A stretch of 60,858 nucleotides of DNA. Source: Paludibacteraceae bacterium. Its GTDB lineage: Bacteria > Bacteroidota > Bacteroidia > Bacteroidales > Paludibacteraceae. The notes beneath the pieces are model-generated. The model was not told the DNA's origin and did not search any database. It was given only the letters and a program-made list of their open reading frames with translations. Positions within the stretch are counted from its first letter, which is position 1; each line of letters begins with the position of its first letter. Below, piece by piece: positions 1-9,620 of this stretch. Where the stretch lies: contig JAEERP010000015.1 of assembly GCA_016285885.1 (NCBI GenBank), forward strand, positions 1 to 60,858, read 5' to 3'. The position numbers and the translations under genes were made by a program.

Positions 1-3000
1 ACCACTGGATGTCGGTCGCCTTATCGTAGTCGGTCGTGCCGTCCTCGGCGAACTGCACCAACGCACGAGGGTTCTGCTCGTCGTCGCAGTAGGTGTCTGA
101 GGCAATCGGACTCAACTGGTGAGCCTTGTAGATCTTGACTGAGACAGCCTTCTTGTTACTTTCTGCATGCGTATCTCCATTGGTTTGGCTGACATAGAAA
201 GTTTGAACACCCACCTTGGTATAATCAACCGACGGTGCAGTTGCGGAACCCGTTCCCTTCGCCGCATCCGGATCCGTATACCAATTCAATGTAAAGGCAG
301 TGTTTGGATTCTTAGGGTCACCCGCCGTGACCAGAGTGCTCAAATCAACCGACGGATTAGGGTTCGTCAAGCTATTCTGCACACAGATAAGCGTGTCATG
401 GGCAGCCGGAACCGGTGCGTCGTTCACCGTCACCAAGAAGCTGGACGTGTCGCTCTCGCAACCATCCACATTTTTGGAAACCCAGAAGGTGAACGTCTTC
501 TCCTCCTTCAAGGAGACGGTTGGGATCGTCGTCGACGGGTTAGATGGGAAGTCAGACTTGTTGGAGTACCAATGGATATCCCCCGGCTGAGAAGGAACAC
601 CATCTCCCACCGGCTGACTCGTCTCGTCCGAAACAAGGAAGTCGATATCCGTGACATCCGGTTTGTCCGGAATCGCCTTCACCTTCACATCAAACGAAGA
701 GACTTCACTGATGCAGCCCGTTGCGATGTCAGTCACCGATATCTTATAGGTTTGCGTACCCGCAGCCAAGGCATTCAGGGAAGTGGCAAGGTCAGCCACA
801 GCCACCGCAGCATTGGATGGGTCTAATATATCAGCTTCCAAGCCATTCAAAAGCGTCTTTAGATCATTGTTCAGATAACTCTTCACCGCATCGTCCACGA
901 GGCCTTTGCAGAAAGAAGGAATCTCGATGGTCGGAACAACCGGCTTTTTGTTATACTTCACCACGACAGAGTCCTCGACAAAGCATTTCGAACTAGTTGG
1001 CTTCTCATTGTCGCGGCCCCTGACATAATATTTCTCAGTAGTACCCTCCTTAGCGGCGGACCATTTGATCTTAGTCTTGTAGATAGAGGAAGTAACCTTC
1101 GGATCCACCTGATCAGCATCGTCCTCATTACCCAGTTGATCCACGAACCAAAGCACATCGAAAGCAGCGGAAGAATTCTGGGTGCTCTTAATATCTTCGA
1201 CCGAGAGTTCCACCGCAGGGGATTCCTCACACAAGGAGATTGTATCAGACGTCTTAGCCACGCCGTCCACCAACATCTTCACCTCATCCGGGGAGGTACA
1301 TGGAGGGCAACCCAATTTAGCGGACAACATAATACGTCCACAATCATAATCGGTTTTCTTCCCGAAGATAATGTTCCAATAAGGATTTGTTCTATTAGGG
1401 TTATTAGTTTGGTTAGCAGTAGAACCTATCGCCATGATTCCATAATTCTCGGAATCCTTAATCGGCGTCGAGTACATAACAGAAAGGCTTCCACCCTGTT
1501 GGGTGGCTGATCCACCAACTTCCGCCGTATACAGGGCAACATTGTTAAGTGTCACTTTCGCCGCTAAAATATATTCTGTCCCCCTTATGGAATTAGCAGG
1601 TAATAGCACGTCACAATCAACAACCAATTCCACCACTCCATCTGACTTTTCTATGTTAAATTTCTTTCCTGTTCCAGACCAAAAAATCGGACCGAAATTA
1701 TATCCACTGCTAACTTCCTCACCAGCTTTGTAGATTATAGGTTGAATCGTAATTGAACCTCCATTGTCTGATGAAGCATAGAAAGAGAATGATTTCAAAT
1801 ATGAAGTGGAACTTAATTTGATAATTTGAGTATAGTTTCCAAAATATGCTCCTGACGATGTCGGAGGCGTTTTCCTCTCCAGCAATTTGGTTTCGAATTC
1901 AGTAACATCCTCCACCCATAACGTATACAAAGTGTCACTACCATCATAAATGATACCTGAAGGATCGAGTTTATCACCAGTAACACAATACTTCAGTGCT
2001 CCACCTGAACCTTTCGCAGTAACCACAGACAATGTATCAGAACTACTTTCCGTGGAAAAAGCCGCAAACGAAGCCGTTTCCGTCGATTTATAGAATTTAT
2101 CATTGACAACAGCCTCGAAACATATATTGTCAGAAGCAGAAGGATGCTTAGGATCGAACACACAGTTCATTTCAGTGATAATAGTATCAATAGGCATATC
2201 CATTTCCGTCACAACCGATATAGCTGTGTCAGGGGAACAAGCGTCACATGGGATATTTTCTCCAATGTAATATGCAATAACCTTATATGTGCCTGGTTCG
2301 GTAACAAATATTGACGACTTATTGTAATCGTCCAACAAATACGATGCATCAAAAGTCCAGTACCCATTTGCACCCTTCATCAAAGTTGAAGTGTTTAGTT
2401 TTTCATCACCATGTCCATCATTCCTATACCACTCAATGTAATATCTATCCTCTTTCCTTTTAGGCACGACAAATCCACAGTCCAGTTCAATCTTTTCTCC
2501 TGGACATTTTTTTACATCACGCATAAAAACAGAAGGACACACATCCTGAATATCACAAGGAACCGTTGTCAATTTTTTCATGCACTGATAAAATTCCACA
2601 TTTTTCTCTCCTGTTCCACACTCACCATACAGGTTAGAGCCCCATGTGTAATACTCATCCTTGTCATTTATCATATAACCAAAGATATCTCCTCTGGAAA
2701 TAGAGACGGCATCTTTAACTATTTCTCCTGGTTTCCCGCTTGCGTCACAATACCTCGCCAGAATCGGCTTCACACCTTGTCCTCCGTTACCTGCATAGTA
2801 TTGTTGAACAGTCGTATTACCAGCAGGAGCGATACCACCCCCCGTTGGGGCAACGCTTCCGTTCGTCAATGCGTCTATACATCCCCAATACACCATATAT
2901 CCCTCTTTCGTGACAGCAGCTCCATAACCACGGCCACCAATAAGTTCCTTCACATCAGTCAGGTAATTTTCATTGGAAATGGTCTTATATTCTCCTGAGA

Positions 3001-3916
3001 TCACCCTTTTGGCTCTCGCATGGGTTCCTTCCGTACTGGTACCAGTACATCCTCCCCATCCGCCATTTCCCCAAGACCACACAAATCCATCACCCGTAAC
3101 AGCATAACCCGCAACATCACCTGCCGCTGACATACGAATATCTGAAAGCGGGGTGCCATCTTCTTTCAAAACCAATGCAGCATATGTAATGACACCACTT
3201 GCATCTGTGGAATTTCCTCCATTCCATGAACCCATTGCATACAACTGCCCATCTTCCGTACGGAAGTACACATTATCATCACCTCCAGAGACATGTGTGA
3301 CATTCGTCAAAAAAGAACCATCCTTTTTCTTGACATAGACCGGCTCGGTTGTAGGATCAACGACAAACATCGATTGATTATTCTTTCCTCCCCATGCGAC
3401 AACTCTTCCATCACCCAAAATCGCGAAACCGGCAGCTGTTGTCGCAGCTATATATTTGACATTTCCAAGATATGGCCCACCAGAAGATCCATCCTCATTA
3501 TAACCAGGAGCTTCACCACAATGTACTGGCACAGGATACGGAACCACAGGATCCGTATTACCTTGTCCACACCCTGCTTGAGTATTCTCTCCCCACGCAT
3601 ACACAATTCCATTACATGCAAGCGCAAGATTAAACGCACCCGATCCAGATGTGACCATGTTAAAGGTCAGATTGCCCGATTTGACTTTTTGAGGCGAATA
3701 AACGACTTTATCATTATACCCACTTACAGAAGGGTCGATACCCAACAATGGACCTTGTCCTTGAGACGTGAAGTTATTTCCCCACGTATACAAATAACCT
3801 TGCGCACAAATGATCAAACCGTGGTCGTTACCACCGGATATGGTCATGCTCTGCGCCAACGCTCCCGTCACCACTCCCAGCGACAGAAGCAACCATGTAT
3901 ATAAACGTTTTCCCAT
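1..3916 (-). CDS. Giant secreted protein, RCC1-like repeats then Ig-like domains (3' end outside window)
   Basis: The minus-strand frame is open from an ATG at 3916 to base 1, at least 1305 codons, with no stop, so the C-terminus lies outside the window. The N-terminus (MGKRLYTWLLLSLGVVTGALAQ, about 22 residues) is a signal peptide. Residues of roughly 25 to 425 hold repeated motifs such as YTWGNN, YAWGEN, VAWGGKN, VWSWGNGG and YTWGSNLYGECGTGE, which match RCC1-type seven-bladed propeller repeats. After about residue 445 come cysteine-containing beta-sandwich modules of the Ig-like kind found in large Bacteroidota surface proteins. A T9SS sorting tail would be expected at the missing end, but this is inference. 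Likely role: a surface or extracellular binding protein; ligand unknown. It lies downstream of the antiporter gene but has its own promoter at 3997-4026. Confidence 0.8.
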   Translation of the reverse strand, partial: MGKRLYTWLLLSLGVVTGALAQSMTISGGNDHGLIICAQGYLYTWGNNFTSQGQGPLLGIDPSVSGYNDKVVYSPQKVKSGNLTFNMVTSGSGAFNLALACNGIVYAWGENTQAGCGQGNTDPVVPYPVPVHCGEAPGYNEDGSSGGPYLGNVKYIAATTAAGFAILGDGRVVAWGGKNNQSMFVVDPTTEPVYVKKKDGSFLTNVTHVSGGDDNVYFRTEDGQLYAMGSWNGGNSTDASGVITYAALVLKEDGTPLSDIRMSAAGDVAGYAVTGDGFVWSWGNGGWGGCTGTSTEGTHARAKRVISGEYKTISNENYLTDVKELIGGRGYGAAVTKEGYMVYWGCIDALTNGSVAPTGGGIAPAGNTTVQQYYAGNGGQGVKPILARYCDASGKPGEIVKDAVSISRGDIFGYMINDKDEYYTWGSNLYGECGTGEKNVEFYQCMKKLTTVPCDIQDVCPSVFMRDVKKCPGEKIELDCGFVVPKRKEDRYYIEWYRNDGHGDEKLNTSTLMKGANGYWTFDASYLLDDYNKSSIFVTEPGTYKVIAYYIGENIPCDACSPDTAISVVTEMDMPIDTIITEMNCVFDPKHPSASDNICFEAVVNDKFYKSTETASFAAFSTESSSDTLSVVTAKGSGGALKYCVTGDKLDPSGIIYDGSDTLYTLWVEDVTEFETKLLERKTPPTSSGAYFGNYTQIIKLSSTSYLKSFSFYASSDNGGSITIQPIIYKAGEEVSSGYNFGPIFWSGTGKKFNIEKSDGVVELVVDCDVLLPANSIRGTEYILAAKVTLNNVALYTAEVGGSATQQGGSLSVMYSTPIKDSENYGIMAIGSTANQTNNPNRTNPYWNIIFGKKTDYDCGRIMLSAKLGCPPCTSPDEVKMLVDGVAKTSDTISLCEESPAVELSVEDIKSTQNSSAAFDVLWFVDQLGNEDDADQVDPKVTSSIYKTKIKWSAAKEGTTEKYYVRGRDNEKPTSSKCFVEDSVVVKYNKKPVVPTIEIPSFCKGLVDDAVKSYLNNDLKTLLNGLEADILDPSNAAVAVADLATSLNALAAGTQTYKISVTDIATGCISEVSSFDVKVKAIPDKPDVTDIDFLVSDETSQPVGDGVPSQPGDIHWYSNKSDFPSNPSTTIPTVSLKEEKTFTFWVSKNVDGCESDTSSFLVTVNDAPVPAAHDTLICVQNSLTNPNPSVDLSTLVTAGDPKNPNTAFTLNWYTDPDAAKGTGSATAPSVDYTKVGVQTFYVSQTNGDTHAESNKKAVSVKIYKAHQLSPIASDTYCDDEQNPRALVQFAEDGTTDYDKATDIQW

Positions 3917-3996
3917 GATCAAAATATACTTTAAAACCCCTTATATAAATATATAAACACTACTATACCATTTTTCGTTATCATACAGAAATCGTG

Positions 3997-4026
3997 CAAA
4001 TATACTATTTTTCCTCGAATCTTCAA
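3997..4026 (-). promoter_or_regulatory. Bacteroidota-type promoter for the RCC1 protein
   Basis: On the minus strand TTTTG (core CAA at 4024-4026 on the plus strand) is followed after 19 bases by TATATTTG (3997-4004), a match to the TTTG/TAnnTTTG consensus. It implies a leader of about 75 to 80 bases before the ATG at 3916. Confidence 0.6.
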
Positions 4027-4032
4027 AATTAC

Positions 4033-4980
4033 TTACGCTGTCCACACCATGTGAGCGATATATCCCACATAAACAAGCAATAGCAATCCTCCCTCCCATC
4101 GCTCTAACGTACGGTGCGTGAAGAGGAAGAACCACAACAACAACGCCAGCACCACCATCAAGAGGTAATCATAGAGGAACCCGACGTCGCTCCCCTCTAT
4201 CGGGCAGATGGCGGAGGAGACACCCACGACGAAAAAGACATTGAACGAGACACTTCCGATGATGTTGCCAATCGCAAGATCCGTCTCGCCACGCTTCGCC
4301 GACATGACCGAGGCGAAAAGCTCCGGCAGGCTGGTACCCACCGCCACGATCGTCAGACCGATCACACGCTCCGAAACACCCAGCGCACTCGCCACATCCC
4401 GTGCTCCATCCACAAGGAAATGCGAGCCGAAAACCATCGCGGCGATGGAGAGGACCACCATGAGAATCGAAAGCCACAGAGGATAGGTGGTTTTCTCCTC
4501 CTCCGTTTCCTTGTCTTCGCCTTTCTCTCGGGAGGTCCTGATCTGCCACACAATAAACGCCACCAACATCAAAACACCTATGACACCCGTGATTCGTCCA
4601 ATCGACCCCGTCATGCCTACAACGGACAAAAGGACGCACGCCAACACCATAAACGGCAAATCGACACTGAGGGTGTGCTTGTCCGTGGCGCACGTATAGA
4701 GAAGCCCCGTCACACCGAGGATAAGCGCGATATTGGCGATATTGGACCCTACCACATTGCCTAAGGCGATACCGGAACTACCCGCCATCGCGGCGTTTAG
4801 GCTGACCAACATCTCCGGTGCGGAGGTGCCAAAGCCGATGACCGTCATTCCGATGATCATCGAACTCAGATGCGCCTTGCGGGCAATCGAAACAGATCCT
4901 TTCACCAAGTAGTCTCCCCCCTTCACCAAAAGGACGAAGCCTAACACTATCCACAAGAAACTCACAAGTATTGGGCTCAT
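4033..4980 (-). CDS. Calcium/sodium antiporter, YrbG/CaxA family
   Basis: A 315-residue integral membrane protein with two homologous halves, as in the Ca2+/cation antiporter superfamily. The first alpha repeat contains GTSAPEMLVSLNAA and GNVVGSNIANIALILG (about residues 52 to 90). The second contains VAVGTSLPELFASV and GNIIGSVSFNVFFV (about 215 to 255). Both carry the acidic residue (GTSAPE, GTSLPE) that coordinates the ion in this family. A charged cytoplasmic loop (EKGEDKETEEEK) separates the halves. The length is typical. It probably exports Ca2+ in exchange for Na+ across the inner membrane; ion specificity is inferred from the family. It is transcribed from its own promoter at 5021-5051. 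Confidence 0.9.
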   Translation of the reverse strand: MSPILVSFLWIVLGFVLLVKGGDYLVKGSVSIARKAHLSSMIIGMTVIGFGTSAPEMLVSLNAAMAGSSGIALGNVVGSNIANIALILGVTGLLYTCATDKHTLSVDLPFMVLACVLLSVVGMTGSIGRITGVIGVLMLVAFIVWQIRTSREKGEDKETEEEKTTYPLWLSILMVVLSIAAMVFGSHFLVDGARDVASALGVSERVIGLTIVAVGTSLPELFASVMSAKRGETDLAIGNIIGSVSFNVFFVVGVSSAICPIEGSDVGFLYDYLLMVVLALLLWFFLFTHRTLERWEGGLLLLVYVGYIAHMVWTA

Positions 4981-5020
4981 ATCAATATACTTTTATCATA
5001 TCGTCATTCAATCATTGGTG

Positions 5021-5051
5021 CAAAAATAAGGCAAAATATTCAACAAACAAA
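5021..5051 (-). promoter_or_regulatory. Bacteroidota-type promoter for the antiporter gene
   Basis: Minus strand TTTG (5048-5051), 19 bases, then TATTTTTG (5021-5028). Both boxes and the spacing fit the Bacteroidota sigma consensus. The leader before the ATG at 4980 would be about 35 bases. Confidence 0.6.
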
Positions 5052-5137
5052 GCATTCTCGGACATGTAAAAGAGTGCGGTGGAAGATATCTTTTCCCGCA
5101 CCACACATAGGGTGCGTCACAGCCCCATCCCCAAACA

Positions 5138-5170
5138 AAAAAAATAGGGGCGTAGCACAGCCACGCCCCC
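5138..5170 (-). terminator. Terminator after rny
   Basis: On the minus strand GGGGCGT (5170-5164) pairs with ACGCCCC (5054 side of the loop, 5148-5154) and is followed by TATTTTTTTT. It lies just past the rny stop codon. Confidence 0.75.
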
Positions 5171-5191
5171 ACCATAAATGTAACAAATCCC

Positions 5192-6721
5192 TTATTTCGC
5201 GAAGCTGACCGCACGGGTCTCACGGATCACCGTGATCTTCACCTGTCCCGGATAGGTCATCTCGTCTTGGATCTTCTTAGCGATCTCGTAGGATAGCGTC
5301 TCGATCTCCTTGTCGTCAATCTTATCCGCACCCACGATGACACGCAGCTCACGGCCCGCCTGGATAGCGTAGGTCTTAACGACGCCAGGGTAAGAGAGCG
5401 CCAACTTCTCAAGGTCATTGAGACGTTTGATGTAAGCCTCAACGATTTCACGACGGGCACCTGGACGTGCGCCAGAAATAGCGTCACACGCTTGCACGAT
5501 TGGAGAGAGAAGGCTCTCCATCTCGATCTCGTCGTGGTGGGCACCGATAGCGTTGCAGATCTCAGGTTTCTCCTTGTATTTCTCGGCCAACTTCATACCC
5601 AAGATTGCGTGAGGCAACTCAGGCTCGTCATCAGGCACCTTACCGATATCGTGCAACAGACCGGCACGTTTCGCCTTCTTAGGGTTCAATCCCAACTCGG
5701 AAGCCATGACGGCGCAGAGGTTAGCGGTCTCACGCGCATGCTGCAACAAGTTCTGACCATAAGAAGAACGGTATTTCATCTTACCGATGAGGCGGACCAA
5801 ATCAGGGTGCAAACCATGCACACCCAAATCGATGGTCGTGCGTTTACCTGTCTCGATGATCTCCTCCTCGACCTGTTTCTTCACCTTAGCGACCACCTCC
5901 TCGATACGGGCAGGGTGGATACGGCCGTCGGTCACCAGTTGGTGCAAAGCCAAGCGGGCCACCTCACGGCGGACAGGATCGAATGCGGAGAGGACGATAG
6001 CCTCCGGCGTGTCATCCACGATGATCTCAACGCCCGTAGCAGCCTCCAAAGCACGGATATTACGGCCCTCACGACCGATGATACGACCTTTCACCTCGTC
6101 GGAATCGATATTAAACACAGTGACAGAGTTTTCGATGGCGGCCTCGGTAGCGACACGTTGGATGGTCTGCACAACAATACGTTTAGCCTCCTTGTTCGCA
6201 GTCATCTTAGCCTCTTCCATGATTTCGTTCACATAGGACATGGCATCCGTTTTAGCCTCCTCCTTCAATGCCTCGATCAATTTCTCCTTCGCCTCGCTTG
6301 CGGACAAGCCAGATATCGTCTCCAGGCGCTCGCTCGCCATACGGTTCAGTTTCTCGAGCTCCTGCTTGCGTGAATTCACGATATCCATTTGGTTATTGAG
6401 GGTCTCCCTCATGTTCTCCGTCTCAGTCTTACCCTTCTGCAACTCCGCCTGGAATTGGTTCAGCTGCATTTCGCGTTGTTTGAGTTTAGACTCTTGCTGT
6501 TGCATCTTCGCATTGCGTTGATTGCAGTGGGAATCATACTCATTCTTCAGTTCCTGGTACTTTTGCTTTGCCTCGCGTTCCTTCTCGGAACGAATTCTAG
6601 CGCCCTCAGCCTCCGCATCCTGTATGATTTTCTGGGATTTGGACTTTAAGGCAGTGTTCAGCACGAGCCAAGTCACCAAAGCGCCGACCAAGACTCCTGC
6701 AATTATTAAAACAATCTCCAT
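5192..6721 (-). CDS. rny: Ribonuclease Y
   Basis: A membrane-anchored endoribonuclease that starts mRNA turnover. From the ATG at 6721 the product is 509 residues. It shows one N-terminal membrane helix (about 4 to 24), a long charged coiled coil (about 30 to 190), a KH RNA-binding domain with GREGRNIR at 216-223, and an HD metal-dependent phosphohydrolase domain with the HD pair at 357-358 (LLHDIGKV). The length matches the family. An in-frame extension of 12 residues to 6757 is possible, but the MEIVLIIAG start places the membrane helix directly at the N-terminus as in other RNase Y proteins. It follows zapA on the same strand, separated by a hairpin terminator, and its own terminator is at 5138-5170. 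Confidence 0.95.
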   Translation of the reverse strand: MEIVLIIAGVLVGALVTWLVLNTALKSKSQKIIQDAEAEGARIRSEKEREAKQKYQELKNEYDSHCNQRNAKMQQQESKLKQREMQLNQFQAELQKGKTETENMRETLNNQMDIVNSRKQELEKLNRMASERLETISGLSASEAKEKLIEALKEEAKTDAMSYVNEIMEEAKMTANKEAKRIVVQTIQRVATEAAIENSVTVFNIDSDEVKGRIIGREGRNIRALEAATGVEIIVDDTPEAIVLSAFDPVRREVARLALHQLVTDGRIHPARIEEVVAKVKKQVEEEIIETGKRTTIDLGVHGLHPDLVRLIGKMKYRSSYGQNLLQHARETANLCAVMASELGLNPKKAKRAGLLHDIGKVPDDEPELPHAILGMKLAEKYKEKPEICNAIGAHHDEIEMESLLSPIVQACDAISGARPGARREIVEAYIKRLNDLEKLALSYPGVVKTYAIQAGRELRVIVGADKIDDKEIETLSYEIAKKIQDEMTYPGQVKITVIRETRAVSFAK

Positions 6722-6746
6722 ATCAATAAATAAAGTTAATATATAT

Positions 6747-6789
6747 AAAAAACGCATCGCTTTTGAAGGCTAAATTCAAAAGAAATGCG
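6747..6789 (-). terminator. Hairpin with U-tract between zapA and rny
   Basis: CGCAT plus TTTTGAA on one side (6753-6757, 6761-6767) pair with TTCAAAA plus ATGCG (6775-6781, 6785-6789), interrupted by a 3-base internal loop. The minus strand continues with six T residues. It should end the zapA transcript. Only about 25 bases remain before rny, so partial read-through or attenuation into rny is possible. Confidence 0.6.
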
Positions 6790-6818
6790 GGTGTTACACA
6801 AAAAGAAAGGTGATGTGT

Positions 6819-7106
6819 CTATAATGTTTTCAGATAATCGGACAAATCCCTTTCCAGGGATTGCAGTCTATCATTCTCTCCCGAGTACTTAGACTCAAGG
6901 ATCTTCAGTCTCATCGCTACCTGCAGAAGGGTATAGACCAGGAGGTCTTTCTCCCCCACATTGGCCTGATACGCATCCAACATTCTTTGGTACTCCTTTC
7001 TAATCAAATCGGCCGCCTCACGATACAACGGTTCATCTTCGCTTGAGCATCGCATGCGGTAATCCGAGCCAGCCAACTTGAGCACGATAGTTATATTTTT
7101 GTCCAT
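6819..7106 (-). CDS. zapA: Cell division protein ZapA
   Basis: A 95-residue ZapA-family protein, which bundles FtsZ filaments at the division ring. The N-terminal half (DKNITIVLKLAGSDYRMRCS) is the ZapA globular domain, followed by helices with a heptad character (DLLVYTLLQVAMRLKILE) that form the dimeric coiled coil. The start at 7106 is chosen over an upstream in-frame ATG at 7118 because a strong GGAGG lies five bases before it. The gene follows a small coiled-coil gene on the same strand, spacing 29 bases, so the two form an operon from the promoter at 7447-7476. Confidence 0.85.
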   Translation of the reverse strand: MDKNITIVLKLAGSDYRMRCSSEDEPLYREAADLIRKEYQRMLDAYQANVGEKDLLVYTLLQVAMRLKILESKYSGENDRLQSLERDLSDYLKTL

Positions 7107-7135
7107 ACTTGCCTCCACTAAATCATGCTAACACG

Positions 7136-7429
7136 TCATTCATTTAGCAACGCAATGCACTTTTCTATCTCCCGCTCCAATTTCGACAAACGAGCGATCG
7201 TCTTCTTCGAGTCCTCCTCGGACGTCGATATCGTCTTGGCTATCAGCAACCGCTGGTATTTATCCCGCCACGATTTCTCCGACATTTTCGCTCTGGACAG
7301 TTCCTCCTCACACTTCCGCAGGCTCAGGTCAAGCGTCTCATTCGCCTTCCTTTGCTCTTCGTTCAAAAAGATAAGGTGCCTCACTTTCGACTCCAAACTA
7401 TCTAATAATTCGTTCTTCGAAACTGCCAC
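7136..7429 (-). CDS. Small coiled-coil protein upstream of zapA
   Basis: A 97-residue, almost entirely helical, charged protein (heptad-like from about residue 5 to 95, rich in Glu, Lys, Leu and Arg) with no signal peptide or membrane segment. I do not recognise a named family. Its position as first gene of a two-gene operon with zapA suggests a cell-division accessory role analogous to ZapB-type coiled coils, but that is inference from context and composition only. Confidence 0.6.
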   Translation of the reverse strand: MAVSKNELLDSLESKVRHLIFLNEEQRKANETLDLSLRKCEEELSRAKMSEKSWRDKYQRLLIAKTISTSEEDSKKTIARLSKLEREIEKCIALLNE

Positions 7430-7446
7430 TTTGCCAAAATTTTTCG

Positions 7447-7476
7447 CAAAGTTATAAAAATCGCCTTAATTTCAAA
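7447..7476 (-). promoter_or_regulatory. Bacteroidota-type promoter of the coiled-coil/zapA operon
   Basis: Minus strand TTTG (7473-7476), 18 bases, then TAACTTTG (7447-7454), a perfect TAnnTTTG box. The start codon is at 7429, so the leader is only about 10 bases. Confidence 0.6.
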
Positions 7477-7787
7477 GCATATCGACCGAAAAGATTTGAG
7501 AATTTGAGAAAAACGGACACATCCGTCCCGCAATTGTTCAACGTTCGTCTCCTCCCCCCCTTTCTACCTGCAAAAATCAAGCAATGGATATAGATGCCAA
7601 GCAAGAATCCACCCCGTCATTCTTGCTTTTTCGGCTGATTGTTTGTGTAGAATATAGGATATAATTACTTTCGCGGAGCATTACGGCGAGAGAGAGCAAC
7701 CGCACCGACTTTCGCCCCGCAGATCAAACCTATATAGGGTCTGCATAATGCATTAATAGCGAGAAGAACTTAACGAACAAATTGAAA
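7477..7787. other. Intergenic region between divergent units
   Basis: No convincing gene or RNA is seen. It contains a C-rich run (about 7550-7565). A weak promoter-like TACTTTCG at about 7667 is preceded by TTTG-like sequence and may serve the phosphoethanolamine-transferase-like gene at 7788, which would give it a leader of about 110 bases. Confidence 0.4.
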
Positions 7788-9482
7788 ATGAACGATTTAA
7801 AAAGTAAGATCAAGAATCTAGTAAGGAGAATATCGGCGGGGATCTTAGCCCCTTTAACCCAATACCCGCTCACCATACTATTCCTACTCACTCTTTTAAC
7901 GATACCTCGCTTCACATGCAGCGAGACGATTCCATCCCTACTGATCGGAATCGCACAGGATTTTGCCATCCTATACATCCTATACTCACTCTGTTACATG
8001 CTGAGACGCTACTCCCTATTGTCAAAAAGCACCGACATCGCAATCCAAACGGTCATCTACATCATCGTGCTCCTGACAATGACAATATTCTGTCTGTCGG
8101 GTAGCATGTTTTTCATGGAGCTGCTACTCATCGTATACGAGACATCCGTTGAGGAGACCCTGGATTTCGTCTCCTTCTATAGGGCAACAGTCATATTGTC
8201 TGCAATTGCGGTTATCATCGTCTTGCTCATAGGCAGAGCCTTACATAAAAAGAACTCGGATGTCGGGGGGAAGATTAAGCTGTGGAATAATCCATGGAAA
8301 ACGATCGCACCGATCCTCATCCTCTGCTCCGGATTGACATTACTATCCTACGGGGAGGGCTCACTGGGCAATTTCAAGCACCAAATAGGGGGATTCGCCC
8401 GACATATGGACAACTTCGCCGCGGTGAGCAAAGCCAATGCGGACCTGAAAAACGATAGTTGTTCATTCGCCTCGCCTAACATAGTGCTGATTATCGGAGA
8501 GTCCCACAACAAACATCACAGCAGCCTATATGGCTACACGTTGGAGACGAACCCTTTCCTCTCGAAACGAAAGAACCTCTATGTCTTCGACAACGTCATC
8601 TCCCCCATCAACTACACGATAGGAGCCTTCAACCATTTCCTTTCGCTATCCAGCGTGGATCAGGAGACCGAATGGTTCGAAACGCCGCTCTTCCCCTGCC
8701 TATTCAGGGCTTCGGGCTACAATGTCCTGCTTTGGGAGAATCAAACAGCCTCCTGCTCCTACATCCGCAACAGCGACCTCGATTTCTACAACGCCAAGAA
8801 CACTCTTCAATACGACTATGACGAGGACCTCATCAAAGACTTCGTGGAGGCCCGCCCAACGGTAGAGAAAGAGAAGAACAACCTGGTCATCTTCCACCTG
8901 ATAGGCCAACACTTCGACTATAGCAGCAGATACCCAAAGGAGAGGAACCACTTCACGGAGAAGGAGTATGACAGGAAGGAACTGTCCGCCTCACAACTCC
9001 GCACGTTGGCGGAATACGACAACGCCACGCTATACAACGATTCGATTGTGAATGAAATCATACGATTGTACGAAGAGAAGGACGCGATTGTCATCTATTT
9101 CTCCGACCATGGGGAAGAGATATTCGACTACCGCAACTATTCGGGAAGGAACGGTTTCTACGAAGACAACATGGTCGCATGGATGCAATGTGAGGTGGAG
9201 ATACCCTTCCTCATATACGTGTCCGACCTCTACAAAGAGAGACATCCTGACATCGCCAGGAGAATTGAGGCATCTGTCCACAGACCGTTCATGACCGATG
9301 ACCTTCCGCACCTCATGCTCGAATTAGCGGGCATAAAAAACAAATGGTATGATCCCAAGCGTAGCCTAATCAACGATTCTTTCGACACAAGCCGTCCAAG
9401 GCTGGTAAACGATTGGGGACCAACCTTGGTGAATTACGACACCATATGCGACTACAAAAAAGAATGGTCTGTCGGGTGGTAA
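7788..9482 (+). CDS. Phosphoethanolamine transferase-like membrane sulfatase-fold enzyme
   Basis: A 564-residue membrane enzyme of the alkaline phosphatase/sulfatase superfamily, closest to lipid A phosphoethanolamine transferases (EptA/OpgE type). The N-terminal third has about five membrane helices (to about residue 190). The catalytic periplasmic domain opens with GESHNKHHSSLYGY at about 237, where Ser takes the place of the nucleophilic Thr of EptA. Metal ligands follow in YFSDHGEE (about 437) and near FMTDDLPHLM at about 501. It probably transfers phosphoethanolamine to lipid A or another envelope glycan; the acceptor cannot be read from sequence. The ATG at 7788 is preferred to an in-frame TTG two codons upstream. 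Confidence 0.8.
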   Translation: MNDLKSKIKNLVRRISAGILAPLTQYPLTILFLLTLLTIPRFTCSETIPSLLIGIAQDFAILYILYSLCYMLRRYSLLSKSTDIAIQTVIYIIVLLTMTIFCLSGSMFFMELLLIVYETSVEETLDFVSFYRATVILSAIAVIIVLLIGRALHKKNSDVGGKIKLWNNPWKTIAPILILCSGLTLLSYGEGSLGNFKHQIGGFARHMDNFAAVSKANADLKNDSCSFASPNIVLIIGESHNKHHSSLYGYTLETNPFLSKRKNLYVFDNVISPINYTIGAFNHFLSLSSVDQETEWFETPLFPCLFRASGYNVLLWENQTASCSYIRNSDLDFYNAKNTLQYDYDEDLIKDFVEARPTVEKEKNNLVIFHLIGQHFDYSSRYPKERNHFTEKEYDRKELSASQLRTLAEYDNATLYNDSIVNEIIRLYEEKDAIVIYFSDHGEEIFDYRNYSGRNGFYEDNMVAWMQCEVEIPFLIYVSDLYKERHPDIARRIEASVHRPFMTDDLPHLMLELAGIKNKWYDPKRSLINDSFDTSRPRLVNDWGPTLVNYDTICDYKKEWSVGW

Positions 9483-9620
9483 AGTGCGAGGAATAGGGCA
9501 CCCAGACACAAAAATTGCCTCAACAAAACATAATGCCATCATTTTGATGGAAAAGATATTTATTCTTTTTTTATCTTCGCGGGATAATTCGTTTTTAGTT
9601 TAGAGAAAGGAGCATCATTT

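Noticed and set aside
2411-2998. 195-codon plus-strand frame in the RCC1 gene, and similar frames at 167-826, 1136-1510 and 3293-3904
   Set aside because: All lie opposite the continuous minus-strand frame of the RCC1/Ig-like gene, which explains them.
5492-6373. 293-codon plus-strand frame opposite rny
   Set aside because: Antisense shadow of RNase Y.
7477-7787. Possible 6S or other RNA near zapA
   Set aside because: The gap has no long paired structure with a terminator and I could not identify a conserved RNA motif.
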